Assembly (NCBI RefSeq): GCF_008369915.1
Contig: NZ_VSRN01000001.1
Coordinates: forward strand, 248,001-312,000
Length of the DNA: 64,000 nucleotides
From: Dyadobacter sp. UC 10
GTDB taxonomy: Bacteria > Bacteroidota > Bacteroidia > Cytophagales > Spirosomataceae
Direction of reading: 5' to 3'
Shown here: positions 1 through 8,561 of the stretch, piece after piece
How positions within the stretch are numbered: the first letter of the stretch is position 1
Layout: the number at the start of each line of letters is the position of its first letter
Notes under the pieces: generated by a model
Database searches by the model: none
Told to the model about the DNA's origin: nothing
The model's input: only the letters and a program-made list of their open reading frames with translations
Made by a program: the position numbers and the translations under genes

Positions 1-713
1 ATCCGGCCGTCGGCCAGTTCCACTACTCCCGGCTCCTGCGTGATCACCGAGTCGGGCGTGGGTACTACCTTTCCGCTTTTCCAGGATTGTCCATTGTCAT
101 CGGAGTAATAGCAATTTAATCTTCCTTTGTTGCTCCACTGGGCAGAAGCCGTTTTGTGAAGCGAAACAGGCGCGATCAACCTGCCGCTGCCGGTCTGGAT
201 CACTCTGTCGTTGTTCAAAACAAAGTAGCCTTTCTCATTGGTTATGAGCGGCGTAGGAGCAGACCAGGTTTTAGTTTCGTCTGATGAAAAACGTACCTGT
301 GGAATGCAATCGTCCATCGAATTTTTGCGAACATAAAACAGGGCGATCGTCCCATTATTCAGGCGAAGCAGGGAAGCGGACATGATGTTCATATCGCCTT
401 CTTTTTCGAGAACCAGATGGTCTTCATTGGTCCAGGTTTTGCCGCCGTCAGACGAAAATCTGCCCATTAGCCGCGCAGGTGCGTGGTCACTGGCGGTACC
501 ATCAAACCGGGAGTAAGCCAGCAGTACACGTCCGTCTTTGAGCGTGACCATGCCACCCTCGGTATTACGCGGGTTTTCAGCACTGGATTTCAGGTTGAGA
601 ACGGTTTCTCCGGTGATATCGCTGGTTTGACTATGCGCGATAGAGACCAGCTGCGTGGCCGCCGCCATCAGGCAGGAAATTACAGTACGTTTATTTAGAG
701 GAAAGCCAGCCAT
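1..713 (-). CDS. Secreted sialidase-fold (BNR repeat) protein, C-terminus cut by window edge
   Basis: The reading frame starts at an ATG at 713 and stays open to base 1, so about 237 residues are visible and the C-terminus lies outside. The N-terminus looks like a signal peptide ending near AHSQ. An Asp-box (SSDGGKTW) and another Asp-box-like repeat (SDDNGQSW) are visible, the signature of a six-bladed sialidase-type beta-propeller. The sequence is clearly paralogous to the next gene upstream: both share PRNTEG/PRNSEG, TLKDGR, RKNSMDDCIP/RKNSINDCIP and a VLNN motif. Its start overlaps the stop of that gene by 23 bp, so the two are probably co-translated. A true GH33 FRIP motif was not seen near the N-terminus, so sialic acid as substrate is only a guess; it may cleave another sugar. 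Confidence in the fold is high, in the substrate low. Confidence 0.85.
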   Translation of the reverse strand, partial: MAGFPLNKRTVISCLMAAATQLVSIAHSQTSDITGETVLNLKSSAENPRNTEGGMVTLKDGRVLLAYSRFDGTASDHAPARLMGRFSSDGGKTWTNEDHLVLEKEGDMNIMSASLLRLNNGTIALFYVRKNSMDDCIPQVRFSSDETKTWSAPTPLITNEKGYFVLNNDRVIQTGSGRLIAPVSLHKTASAQWSNKGRLNCYYSDDNGQSWKSGKVVPTPDSVITQEPGVVELADGR

Positions 714-1875
714 GGTTGATTTTTGTCAGATTGGTGATAGAAAGACCAGTACCCTTGGAGCGAAAGCCAGCGCAATAACTCAGCAGCAGATCGCCTTGTG
801 CATTAAAGCGTGCGGCGGTATAGCAATAATGCCCATCCGGATCGTCGTGAATGGTTTTAACCTGCTTCCAGCTCACTCCCTCGTCTGCCGAAACGGCGAT
901 ATTGAATGGTGTCCTTTTTCCATAACCCAGTCCCAAAACGCCGAAGTTGTTCCAGATCGCCACCAGTTGCCCGGTAGCCGGATCACGGACGATAGTAGCC
1001 GGGGACAAAGGTGAAGGAAGGTTGTAAGGCACGGCCACTTGCCAGGTTTTGCCCTTATCCTTGGAATAGGATGCATACTGCATACCACGATCCGTGCGGA
1101 TGTACATCATCACAGATCCGTCTTTCAATTCGACCAGTCCGGGCTCCTGGGCCATTACTGCATCAGGCACTTTGATCTGCGCACTTCGTTTCCAGGACTT
1201 ACCGTCATCGTCCGAATAATAGCAAAACAATTGTCCATAGTTATTGAAACTCGACTCAAGCTTCTCCGGTGACACGCCTTTCACGTCGGACGTGTGCAAA
1301 GCCACGGGTACCAGCAGTCTGCCCGATGGCAACTGAATCACCCGTGCATTGTTCAAGACATAGTAGCCGGGGCGGTCGGTGATGCACGCCACCGGCTCTT
1401 TCCAGGTTTTGCCCTCGTCTTCGGAGATCCGCAGGTAAGGAATGCAGTCATTAATGGAATTTTTACGGGCATAAAACAAAGCCAGCTTCCCGTTTTTTAA
1501 CCGGAGCAAAGACACCGACATCACATTCATGGCGCCTTCGTTTTCCACTACGATTTCATCTTTGTCTGTCCAGGTGTTGCCACCATCCGACGAGTAGCGT
1601 GCGGCCAGGTGTGAGTTACCGAAATCGCTGGCAGATTTTCCCGTGAAATGGGTGTACACAAAAAGAATGCGGCCATCTTTCAGGGTGACAAAATCGCCTT
1701 CGCTGTTGCGCGGGTTGTCCGTCCCAGGTAAAAGTTGTAATGTAACCTGCGGGCCGGACTGGCCTTGCGATGCGGGACTTCCCATTGTCATTGCAGCAGC
1801 AACTCCGGCGGCGATCAAACGTAACCGGAACTTGGTAAGCCATTTAAAAAAGGTCATTGACGGCATGTCGTTCAT
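691..1875 (-). CDS. Secreted sialidase-fold (BNR repeat) exo-glycosidase-like protein
   Basis: This 394-residue protein has an N-terminal export signal (hydrophobic stretch around residues 20-35) and five Asp-box repeats of the SxDxGxTW type (SSDGGNTW, SEDEGKTW, SDDDGKSW, SKDKGKTW, SADEGVSW) spaced through the chain, which define a sialidase-like beta-propeller. It lies downstream of a susC-susD pair and upstream of a second copy of itself, so it probably acts in the periplasm or at the cell surface on the glycan that the SusCD pair imports. The classical FRIP motif of GH33 sialidases is not obvious, so the substrate is not established. The start could be the first Met or the Met at residue 7 (MTFF). 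The tandem arrangement points to a local duplication. Confidence 0.85.
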   Translation of the reverse strand: MNDMPSMTFFKWLTKFRLRLIAAGVAAAMTMGSPASQGQSGPQVTLQLLPGTDNPRNSEGDFVTLKDGRILFVYTHFTGKSASDFGNSHLAARYSSDGGNTWTDKDEIVVENEGAMNVMSVSLLRLKNGKLALFYARKNSINDCIPYLRISEDEGKTWKEPVACITDRPGYYVLNNARVIQLPSGRLLVPVALHTSDVKGVSPEKLESSFNNYGQLFCYYSDDDGKSWKRSAQIKVPDAVMAQEPGLVELKDGSVMMYIRTDRGMQYASYSKDKGKTWQVAVPYNLPSPLSPATIVRDPATGQLVAIWNNFGVLGLGYGKRTPFNIAVSADEGVSWKQVKTIHDDPDGHYCYTAARFNAQGDLLLSYCAGFRSKGTGLSITNLTKINHGWLSSK

Positions 1876-1917
1876 ATCAAATGTTCAGGGGTTCAGGAAT
1901 AGGCAGCGTCTTTTTTT

Positions 1918-1949
1918 CAACAACTCCGGTTCGGGGACCGGAGTTGTTG
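1918..1949 (-). promoter_or_regulatory. Strong intercistronic hairpin between susD and the sialidase-like genes
   Basis: A perfect 13-bp inverted repeat (CAACAACTCCGGT at 1918-1930 and its complement at 1937-1949) with a 6-nt loop lies in the 81-bp gap after susD. On the transcribed minus strand it is followed by an A-run, not a T-run, so it is not a textbook intrinsic terminator for that strand. It may instead stabilise the susCD part of the transcript or act as a processing site that sets different levels of susCD and the enzymes. On the plus strand the T-run lies before the stem. Confidence 0.6.
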
Positions 1950-1956
1950 CTACTGG

Positions 1957-3477
1957 TTAAAGATAGCCGGGGGTTTGTTTGAGTGCTTTGTTGTTGGTAA
2001 GCGTATTGAGATCTACCGGCCACAATAGTTTGTAATCTTCCGTAACCGTCGTGTATTTGATTACATATTCTTTTCCGAAACGCAGCAGGTCGTACCAGCG
2101 CTTTCCTTCTCCGATGAATTCGAAGTACCGCTCTTTCAGAATCATTTCGGGCAATACCTTATCGCCGGGTTGATTGGGAAAGCCATGCACGGCTGGCTTA
2201 TAGTTAGTCCCATAGGCACGTTGCCGCACCAGGTTAATTTCCGTTGCCGGATCTTCCCCAAGCACAGTTTTGGCCTCGGCCAGCATCAGCAGCAGATCGG
2301 CATAACGGTATATCGGATAATCGTCCACCATCACACGGCTGCCGGCGTTAATAATGCCCTGATATTTCGCCAGGTAGCAACCGGCGAGGACATATTGGTC
2401 GTTTACCAGTGAAAAAGCGCCTTGTATTGAAGCGTACTTTCGGGAATCTTCACCCGAAAAGCTGCGGTATGTGCTTTTCTTGATCGGCGCCTGAAAACCG
2501 CCCGTTCCACCTACCAGATCCTTCTGCACATCGATTTTCACTTTCGACAGGGAGTCATAGTAGTTGCCTATGTAGTTAATCTGCGGTAAAAACGGCGCGA
2601 ACTCACCGCCCATGAACGTATACTCGTTCAGCTCGTTGCGTATCGTGAATATGATTTCCTTGTTGCCCTTATTGGCGTGGCTAAAAACATCTTTATAGTT
2701 TGGCAGCAGCCCGAATGCCGGCACATTCTGCTGGATATCCGTGAGCGCTGTTTTGGCAATTGCAGCATCGGCCGCCCCGCCATTGAGCCGTTTCGCCGAC
2801 CAGAGGTATGTCTCGGCTTTCAGCATTAATGTCGCACTTTTTGACCAGATCGCTTTATTCAATTTAATGGTGTAATTCGTCCCGAAAGCAGCCTCCGATT
2901 TGCCCAGGTCCGACTTGATGAGCGCCATCACATCTGCTGCCGGCGAGGCCGGCTTTGCCAGCTTGTTGATATCGAAAGTAGAAGTCGCTGTTTCGTGGAT
3001 AATCACGTCGCCCCAGGAACGCAGCAGATGGAAATAATAAAATGCCCGCATGCCATAACCCTGCCCGAGATAATACGCCTTGCTGGCCTCCGGCAATATC
3101 GTAGTCTGTTCGGTCTTCTCGATCAGCAGGTTGATCTGATTGATATTGCTGTAAAAATCTCCGTAAGAGTTTACGCCCGGATTGCTGATGTTGATAGTAT
3201 TGAGCCAAAGTCGCTCCCGGTTGTTGGTAGATTCCCCACCAAAAGACGTCTCTCCAAATTCATCGGCCCGCATGCCGCCCAGCACAAATAAATTATACGT
3301 ATGGGTCCGTAGACGTGCGTGGATGCCGATCACAAATGACTCCCACTGTTCGGGCGCCTTCCAGAAGTTGTCGTCCGTAATGCTGCTGATAGGTGAAAGG
3401 TCAAGCTCGGTCTTGCTGCACGAAGTCGCCAGCGACAGGAGCATGCTCAGGAAAACAGGAAATGTTATCTTTTTCAT
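1957..3477 (-). CDS. SusD/RagB family outer-membrane lipoprotein
   Basis: SusD proteins are surface lipoproteins that bind glycans and form the lid of the SusC channel. The chosen start at 3477 gives MKKITFPVFLSMLLSLATSC, a lipoprotein signal peptide with the acceptor Cys at residue 20; the longer open frame starting further upstream would overlap susC and lacks a signal. The protein is 506 residues, normal for the family, and shows the usual SusD features: TPR-like helices with RAFYYFHLLRSWGDV in the first half, and the C-terminal pattern ILKERYFEFIGEGKRWYDLLRFG followed by LLWPVDLNTLTNN. It follows susC after 16 bp. The ligand cannot be read from the sequence; the neighbours suggest a glycan attacked by sialidase-fold enzymes. 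Confidence 0.95.
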   Translation of the reverse strand: MKKITFPVFLSMLLSLATSCSKTELDLSPISSITDDNFWKAPEQWESFVIGIHARLRTHTYNLFVLGGMRADEFGETSFGGESTNNRERLWLNTINISNPGVNSYGDFYSNINQINLLIEKTEQTTILPEASKAYYLGQGYGMRAFYYFHLLRSWGDVIIHETATSTFDINKLAKPASPAADVMALIKSDLGKSEAAFGTNYTIKLNKAIWSKSATLMLKAETYLWSAKRLNGGAADAAIAKTALTDIQQNVPAFGLLPNYKDVFSHANKGNKEIIFTIRNELNEYTFMGGEFAPFLPQINYIGNYYDSLSKVKIDVQKDLVGGTGGFQAPIKKSTYRSFSGEDSRKYASIQGAFSLVNDQYVLAGCYLAKYQGIINAGSRVMVDDYPIYRYADLLLMLAEAKTVLGEDPATEINLVRQRAYGTNYKPAVHGFPNQPGDKVLPEMILKERYFEFIGEGKRWYDLLRFGKEYVIKYTTVTEDYKLLWPVDLNTLTNNKALKQTPGYL

Positions 3478-3493
3478 AATTCTTCGATTGCAT

Positions 3494-6400
3494 TTAAAAT
3501 GATACTTCCAGACCAAACAGCAGTGTTCTAGGCAAAGGATAGCGTCCTGCATCCAGGCCGGCCAGCTGGGGGCTGTTCCCGGCAACGCCCGGCTCGGGAC
3601 TTGTACCGGTGTAACGGGTAAAATAGCTCAGGTTTTGCCCGGTCACATTGACCCGCACATTCGACATTTTGACTTTGGAAGTCCATGCTTTTGGAAGTGT
3701 ATAAGCCAGCGTAAGTTCTCTGAGGGCGAGATAATCCCCTTTTTCATAAAACCGGGAGCTGTTGTTGTCCACGGCAGTGGCTGCGTTGTTGGAACGGGTA
3801 ATGTTCTTTTTGATCACCTGATCACCATAGTAAAATTTGGGAAGATCAGTATCCATATTTTCCTCGCTCCACATTTTACGAACGTCCGTGATCACATTGA
3901 AAGTCCCCTGCATTTGGCCCAGAATACGTGCATACACATCGTTGTAGATCGTGTGCCCAAGTGCATAATCGAACCTTGCCGACAAGCTGAGGTTTTTGTA
4001 GGTAAGTGTAGAGGTCATACCGCCTGTCCATTTCGGAAACATATTTCCTACTTTCACCCGGTCGAGCGTGTTGATGATCCCGTTGTTGTCGAGATCGGCC
4101 CATAGCACATCACCGGGTTCGATAGGATACTTACCGGTTTTATTTGCCAGATCGGCATAAGCTTTTGGTCCGTATAACTCAGCGATTGCATCGTAACGGC
4201 CAGGTACCGACTGATTTACATCGTCCCAGTCTCGCAATATCCGCTCTTGTTTGTAACCAAACATATCGCCCAGCATCCCTCCTTCCTGGATCCCTCCTAC
4301 CCACACATTTTTGCCCTGCGCGGGATCGTATACTTCATATCCTCCCTGCCTGTTCCGTTCATTGCCATTCACAGGCAATTTCATGATACGGTTCTTTACA
4401 AAAGAGGTATTTACACCCACATCCCAGGTCAGGCCATTGTCCAGGCGAAGCACATTTGCATTAATATCCAGCTCAAAACCGCGGTTACGCAGACTTCCCA
4501 GATTAGTACGGATGCTGCCGAACCCGGTGTAGCTCGGAAGCGCGAGGTTGGTCAGCAATTCGCTGGTGGTGCGGTTGAAATAATCGAAGGAAATCGTTGC
4601 CCTGTTTTTGAGAATACCGATATCAGCGCCCACGTTAATGGAAGCAGAACGCTCCCATTTCAGGTTGGTGTTGACCATTGCGGTATTCAGGAACCCGGCT
4701 TGTCCGCCATAAAGTGTCTGAATACCATAGCCGCCCTGCACTTCATATTCGCCCACGCCCGCCACGTTTCCGTTCACACCATAGCTCGCTCTCGGTTTGA
4801 AGGTGCTTATGTATCGGTCAAGTCCCAGGTTCGCGAAAAACGCTTCGCGGTGCATGTTCCAGCCAACCGATACGCCCGGAAATGAAGCCCAGCGGTTTCC
4901 TTTTGCCAGTCTGGAAATACCATCGTAACGCATCACCGCAGATAGGAGATATTTTCCATCGAAATCGTAGTTCAAACGACCGAAAGCCGACAATATCCGC
5001 TGCTGAACCCATGATGTGCCTGTAGCTGTCCTTTCAGTGACGGCATTCAGGGTGTAGATAAAGTCTGTCGCCGCCTTAGTTCCAGCTGCCGAAAAATCCA
5101 GGGTTGACACATCGAAATATTCGCCTCCGGCAAGCACACTTACGTTATGCCCCTTTAAGCTCTTTACATATCCTAGCGTCAGGTTGTGTTGCTGCTGTAA
5201 CAATCTTTGATATCTGGCAGAAGCTGCCCGTGTGATGTCAGGAACCGCAGTAGTCTGGTACTGAATGGATTTATTGAAAGATTCATTCAGATCATCCGTG
5301 TAATAGGCATTTATCTGGGCCCGTAATTCCAGGTCTTTGACGATTTCCCAGCGGGCTCCGACATTCAATGTCGTTTTGCGTGCTTCGTTCTTTCTTACAT
5401 ACTGGTTCAGGTAGTACAACGGATTACCATTTGCCACGCCATTGTTTGGATTCGGATTACCGTTATCATCAAAAGGCTTGAATGTGGGCCAAAGACTTTG
5501 TACCCGGTAAAAAATATTCGCAGGTTCCTGATAAATGGGAGGAAGTTTGGATAATGTAAATGCTACCGAAGACGATACTTCAAAGTTGGGTTTAATGAGA
5601 TATGATCCGGTTAATGATCCCGAGAAACGCTCGTATTTGGTACCTACCACCAACCCATCTTCTTTATAATAGCCGACACTGGAAGCGAATTTCGCTTTTT
5701 CATTTCCCCCGGTGAAACTCAGATAGTGGTCTTGGGTGATCGCCGGATTTTTGAAAGCCGCATTTCTCAGCTCATTTCCATAGTCTTTGTACATCAGCGT
5801 ATCCACATCATTGAACGGATCGATCAGCCAGCCATAACCCTGGCCGAGAAGCGACTGGAATTGTCCGCGGTTGGCATTGCCTATTTTTAAGGTCGAGTAA
5901 ATGTGAGGCAGATTTGTGCCGAAACCGGTCTGATTATCCGGAACGAGCGGCGCTACGCCACCCTGCGAGCGGGCAGTATTGGTCCGACGGACACCGAGCC
6001 GGTTATAATATAGAAAATCACGCGCCTCCACATAATCGTAGGCGGTGCGGAGGTAATTGATCCCGGTCCGTACTTTATATTGAATCTCCGAAAAGCCTGC
6101 TTTCCCTTTTTTGGTGGTTACCAGTATTACCCCATTATTGGCCCTTGCCCCGTAAATCGCAGTCGACGCGGCATCTTTCAATACCTCCACCGATTCGATA
6201 TCCGACGGGTTAACGTCATTGAATGTACGCACGATACCATCTACTACCACAAGTGGTGAGCCGGGGCTGTTGATGGATGCCCCACCGCGGAGGAGGATTG
6301 TGGGCGTACTGCCAGGCTGGCCCGACGTGTTGACTACGCGAAGGCCAGGGATCGTTCCCTGCAAAGATGACGCGGCATTTGATAAAGCTACATTTTTAAG

Positions 6401-6829
6401 AACCTTGGTATCCAGCTTGGCCACCGATGTGGTGACCGTTTGCCGGGACTGGGAACCATAACCCACAGCCACCACTTCATTGAGCATGGTCACATCGTCT
6501 TCGAGAACGACATTCAGCCTGCTCTCAGAACCCACCGTGACTTCTTTGGACTTATACCCGACAAAACTAAAGATCAGTACCTGGCCAGAAGAAGCATTGA
6601 TCTCATATGCTCCTTCTGCATTCGTGAGACTGCCAGCCTGGGTCCCTTTTACGACTACGGTTACGCCGGGAATGCCGGTTTCGCCGGTTGCGGCTGTAAC
6701 CTTACCCTGAATCAGACGTCCCTGTGCAAATAGTGCAGCGTTGCTAAGAAGTGCAAAAACGAAGATTATATTAATCTTCCAATTTCGAAAGTACATGTGT
6801 TTCATATTTACTTTTGTCTGTTTTGCCAT
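3494..6829 (-). CDS. SusC/RagA family TonB-linked outer-membrane transporter
   Basis: This 1111-residue protein is a TonB-dependent outer-membrane channel that imports oligosaccharides with its partner SusD. After a signal peptide ending at LFAQG (about residue 37) comes a carboxypeptidase-regulatory-like domain (IQGKVTAATGETGIPGVTVVVKGT), then the TonB box/plug entry (VVAVGYGSQSRQTVT), the plug motif with LRGGASINSPGSPLVVVDGI and ESVEVLKDAASTAIYGARANNGVILVTTKKG, and a long beta-barrel ending in LLFGLEVSF with a terminal Phe. Starts at Met1, Met9 or Met12 are all possible. It is the first gene of a minus-strand operon (susC, susD, two sialidase-fold genes) and lies divergent from a GntR regulator, with a palindrome over its putative promoter. 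Confidence 0.95.
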   Translation of the reverse strand: MAKQTKVNMKHMYFRNWKINIIFVFALLSNAALFAQGRLIQGKVTAATGETGIPGVTVVVKGTQAGSLTNAEGAYEINASSGQVLIFSFVGYKSKEVTVGSESRLNVVLEDDVTMLNEVVAVGYGSQSRQTVTTSVAKLDTKVLKNVALSNAASSLQGTIPGLRVVNTSGQPGSTPTILLRGGASINSPGSPLVVVDGIVRTFNDVNPSDIESVEVLKDAASTAIYGARANNGVILVTTKKGKAGFSEIQYKVRTGINYLRTAYDYVEARDFLYYNRLGVRRTNTARSQGGVAPLVPDNQTGFGTNLPHIYSTLKIGNANRGQFQSLLGQGYGWLIDPFNDVDTLMYKDYGNELRNAAFKNPAITQDHYLSFTGGNEKAKFASSVGYYKEDGLVVGTKYERFSGSLTGSYLIKPNFEVSSSVAFTLSKLPPIYQEPANIFYRVQSLWPTFKPFDDNGNPNPNNGVANGNPLYYLNQYVRKNEARKTTLNVGARWEIVKDLELRAQINAYYTDDLNESFNKSIQYQTTAVPDITRAASARYQRLLQQQHNLTLGYVKSLKGHNVSVLAGGEYFDVSTLDFSAAGTKAATDFIYTLNAVTERTATGTSWVQQRILSAFGRLNYDFDGKYLLSAVMRYDGISRLAKGNRWASFPGVSVGWNMHREAFFANLGLDRYISTFKPRASYGVNGNVAGVGEYEVQGGYGIQTLYGGQAGFLNTAMVNTNLKWERSASINVGADIGILKNRATISFDYFNRTTSELLTNLALPSYTGFGSIRTNLGSLRNRGFELDINANVLRLDNGLTWDVGVNTSFVKNRIMKLPVNGNERNRQGGYEVYDPAQGKNVWVGGIQEGGMLGDMFGYKQERILRDWDDVNQSVPGRYDAIAELYGPKAYADLANKTGKYPIEPGDVLWADLDNNGIINTLDRVKVGNMFPKWTGGMTSTLTYKNLSLSARFDYALGHTIYNDVYARILGQMQGTFNVITDVRKMWSEENMDTDLPKFYYGDQVIKKNITRSNNAATAVDNNSSRFYEKGDYLALRELTLAYTLPKAWTSKVKMSNVRVNVTGQNLSYFTRYTGTSPEPGVAGNSPQLAGLDAGRYPLPRTLLFGLEVSF

Positions 6830-6877
6830 TTCGAAGACATATTAAATTAAGGGTTTACCAAATTTTCTTCTTAGTTT

Positions 6878-6916
6878 TATTTGTAGGACAAATATAATAG
6901 CAATATTTAATTGCAA
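6878..6916 (-). promoter_or_regulatory. Putative susC promoter with overlapping palindromic operator (GntR site candidate)
   Basis: On the minus strand TTG (6916-6914), a 17-bp spacer and TATATTTG (6896-6889) resemble a Bacteroidota sigma-ABfr promoter. A perfect 7-3-7 palindrome, TATTTGTAGGACAAATA at 6878-6894, covers most of the -7 box, and a second dyad (GCAAT-5-ATTGC, 6900-6914) lies in the spacer. A 17-bp palindrome of this shape is the usual target size of FadR-type GntR repressors, and such a regulator is encoded next door. The link is inference. Confidence 0.5.
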
Positions 6917-6978
6917 GTTGATTTGTGATATTATTTTTTTGTATGTGTTAAAAAAATAACTGCGAGCTGAAAAACTAC

Positions 6979-6986
6979 TACCTTTG
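6979..6986 (+). promoter_or_regulatory. Putative -7 element of the gntR promoter
   Basis: TACCTTTG fits the TAnnTTTG consensus exactly and ends 25 bp before the gntR start codon. No clear TTG was found at the expected -33 position, so support rests on this box and its location. Confidence 0.4.
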
Positions 6987-7011
6987 AGCCGCCGAAAAGG
7001 CTGATACAACT

Positions 7012-7719
7012 ATGCGTAAAACCAACACCACTTTACTATCACCGGTCAGCAATCTCTCCATGACCGATCGAGTTGAAAACTCGCTGCGACAATATTTTGA
7101 GGATAACAAGTTCAAGCCGGGAGACCCGCTTCCAAACGAAATGGACATGGCCACGCAGCTGAATGTGAGCCGGAATGTAGTCAGGGAGGCACTGAGCAGG
7201 CTTCGGATGCTGGGGATGATAGAAGCCAGGCCCAGAAGAGGGATGGTGATGGCACAGCCCGACCTGCTTGCAGGGATTGAGAAGGTACTTAATCCTATGA
7301 TTCTCAGCAAAGACAATCTTAAGGATATTTTTGAAATGCGGCTAATCCTGGAAATGGGCGTTTCAGAGTTTCTTTTCGCGAGAAAAACCAAGGCGCAGGT
7401 CCAGGAACTCGAAGAGATCGTAGCGAGGCAGCAGAATAACGATGCCTTGACGATCGAGGAAGAGGTAGCCTTTCATGGAAAACTGTATGAAATGTCTGGA
7501 AATGAAACCTTCGCACGTTTTCAAAACTTACTGATACCGGTTTTCAATCACGTATTTTCAGACAAATTCCGGATGCACGTGGAAATTCCGGATCCTGTAA
7601 CCCACCACGATCTTATCGAAGTACTTAAAAACGGCACCGCTGACGAATTCAGACAAGCCATGTATAAACACCTCCTGCCTTATTATCAGACAGGCAACAT
7701 CGCGCAGGCGACCAAATAA
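7012..7719 (+). CDS. FadR/NanR-type GntR transcriptional regulator (FCD domain)
   Basis: This 235-residue protein has an N-terminal winged helix (about residues 20-90: PGDPLPNEMDMATQLNVSRN, VVREALSRLRMLGMIEARPR) typical of GntR regulators, and an all-helical FCD ligand-binding domain (about 100-230) with the expected E-F-H pattern (EEVAFHGKLYEMSGNETFARF) and HHDLIEVL, which supply acid and His ligands for a metal that helps bind a small acid. NanR, which senses sialic acid, belongs to this subfamily, fitting the sialidase-fold genes in the divergent operon. It probably represses susC by binding the palindrome at 6878-6894 and may repress itself. The inducer is not known from sequence. Confidence 0.9.
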   Translation: MRKTNTTLLSPVSNLSMTDRVENSLRQYFEDNKFKPGDPLPNEMDMATQLNVSRNVVREALSRLRMLGMIEARPRRGMVMAQPDLLAGIEKVLNPMILSKDNLKDIFEMRLILEMGVSEFLFARKTKAQVQELEEIVARQQNNDALTIEEEVAFHGKLYEMSGNETFARFQNLLIPVFNHVFSDKFRMHVEIPDPVTHHDLIEVLKNGTADEFRQAMYKHLLPYYQTGNIAQATK

Positions 7720-7773
7720 CCGGTTAATGAAGACCACCACAGGCGGGCATCAATACCAGATTAGCGCACTGTT

Positions 7774-8550
7774 TTATTTTCCCCGACGCAATGATTCTGC
7801 ATAGGCATCTGGAAGTATACTGTCTTCTATCGCTTTGGCCGCTTTCTCAATATTATACTCAAAGCGTATAAATTCAACTGTAATACTTTCTTTAACCGAA
7901 ATGGATGCATCGGCATTCATATGCAGGATCACATAACCGCCTCTGGGGTCACCATCCTTGGGCTTACCTACTGATCCGATATTGACCGCGTGGCGGAACT
8001 GGACGGTGCCGTCTTCCTGAGGGCAATGCAGGATCCTGTGATAAGGTTTGTGGGTATGGCCAAAAAGCATCACATCTGTACCGGCCTGCTCCATGATCCG
8101 CAGCATGCTATTTTCGTCCCGATCTTCAAACAAATACTCATTGACCCTGCGCGGACTGCCGTGTACCAGCAGCACCGACAGCGGTCTATCGTGGCCTTGA
8201 AAGTCCAGACGGATGTGGGCCGGCAAGGCCCTCAGGTACGCCCGCTGCCCGTCTTTGATAATTTCATTTGTGTAAGCAATCGACACTTTGCCATTTTCTT
8301 TTTCATCGTCCGTTTTGTAGGCACAGCCACAGTCATCGCTGCTCCTTCCTATTCCAAAATCGTAATTACCGGCAATGGCAGGAATACCGCGTTTCCTGAT
8401 CTGATCTATCACTTCATTAGGCCAGATGTTATAACCCACCAGGTCCCCCAAACAATAAATAGCGTCGGTATCTCTGGATTCAACATCATTAAAAAACGCC
8501 TCCAAGGCAGGAAGGTTGGCGTGAATATCTGAAAAAAGGGCAATTCTCAT
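7774..8550 (-). CDS. Metallophosphoesterase of the arsenic operon
   Basis: This 258-residue protein is a calcineurin-type metallophosphoesterase. The metal-binding motifs are present in order: SDIHAN (residue 7 on), GDLVGY, GNYD (in place of the usual GNHD), LLVHGSPR and GHTH. An insert after GNYD carries SSDDCGC, a Cys pair not needed for the fold. It starts 11 bp after the acr3 stop, so it is probably the last gene of the arsenic operon. Its substrate is unknown; hydrolysis of a phosphate or arsenate ester is possible. No arsenate reductase is present nearby, which makes an arsenate-related role worth testing. The gene converges on gntR with a 54-bp gap. Confidence 0.88.
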   Translation of the reverse strand: MRIALFSDIHANLPALEAFFNDVESRDTDAIYCLGDLVGYNIWPNEVIDQIRKRGIPAIAGNYDFGIGRSSDDCGCAYKTDDEKENGKVSIAYTNEIIKDGQRAYLRALPAHIRLDFQGHDRPLSVLLVHGSPRRVNEYLFEDRDENSMLRIMEQAGTDVMLFGHTHKPYHRILHCPQEDGTVQFRHAVNIGSVGKPKDGDPRGGYVILHMNADASISVKESITVEFIRFEYNIEKAAKAIEDSILPDAYAESLRRGK

Positions 8551-8561
8551 TTAATAAGTGG

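Noticed and set aside
1918..1949. Reading the susD hairpin as an intrinsic terminator
   Set aside because: The minus-strand transcript has an A-run after the stem, not the T-run that termination needs.
3635..4105. Open frame of 156 codons on the plus strand inside susC
   Set aside because: It lies entirely antisense to the well-supported susC barrel and shows no domain or signal; it is a shadow of the coding strand.
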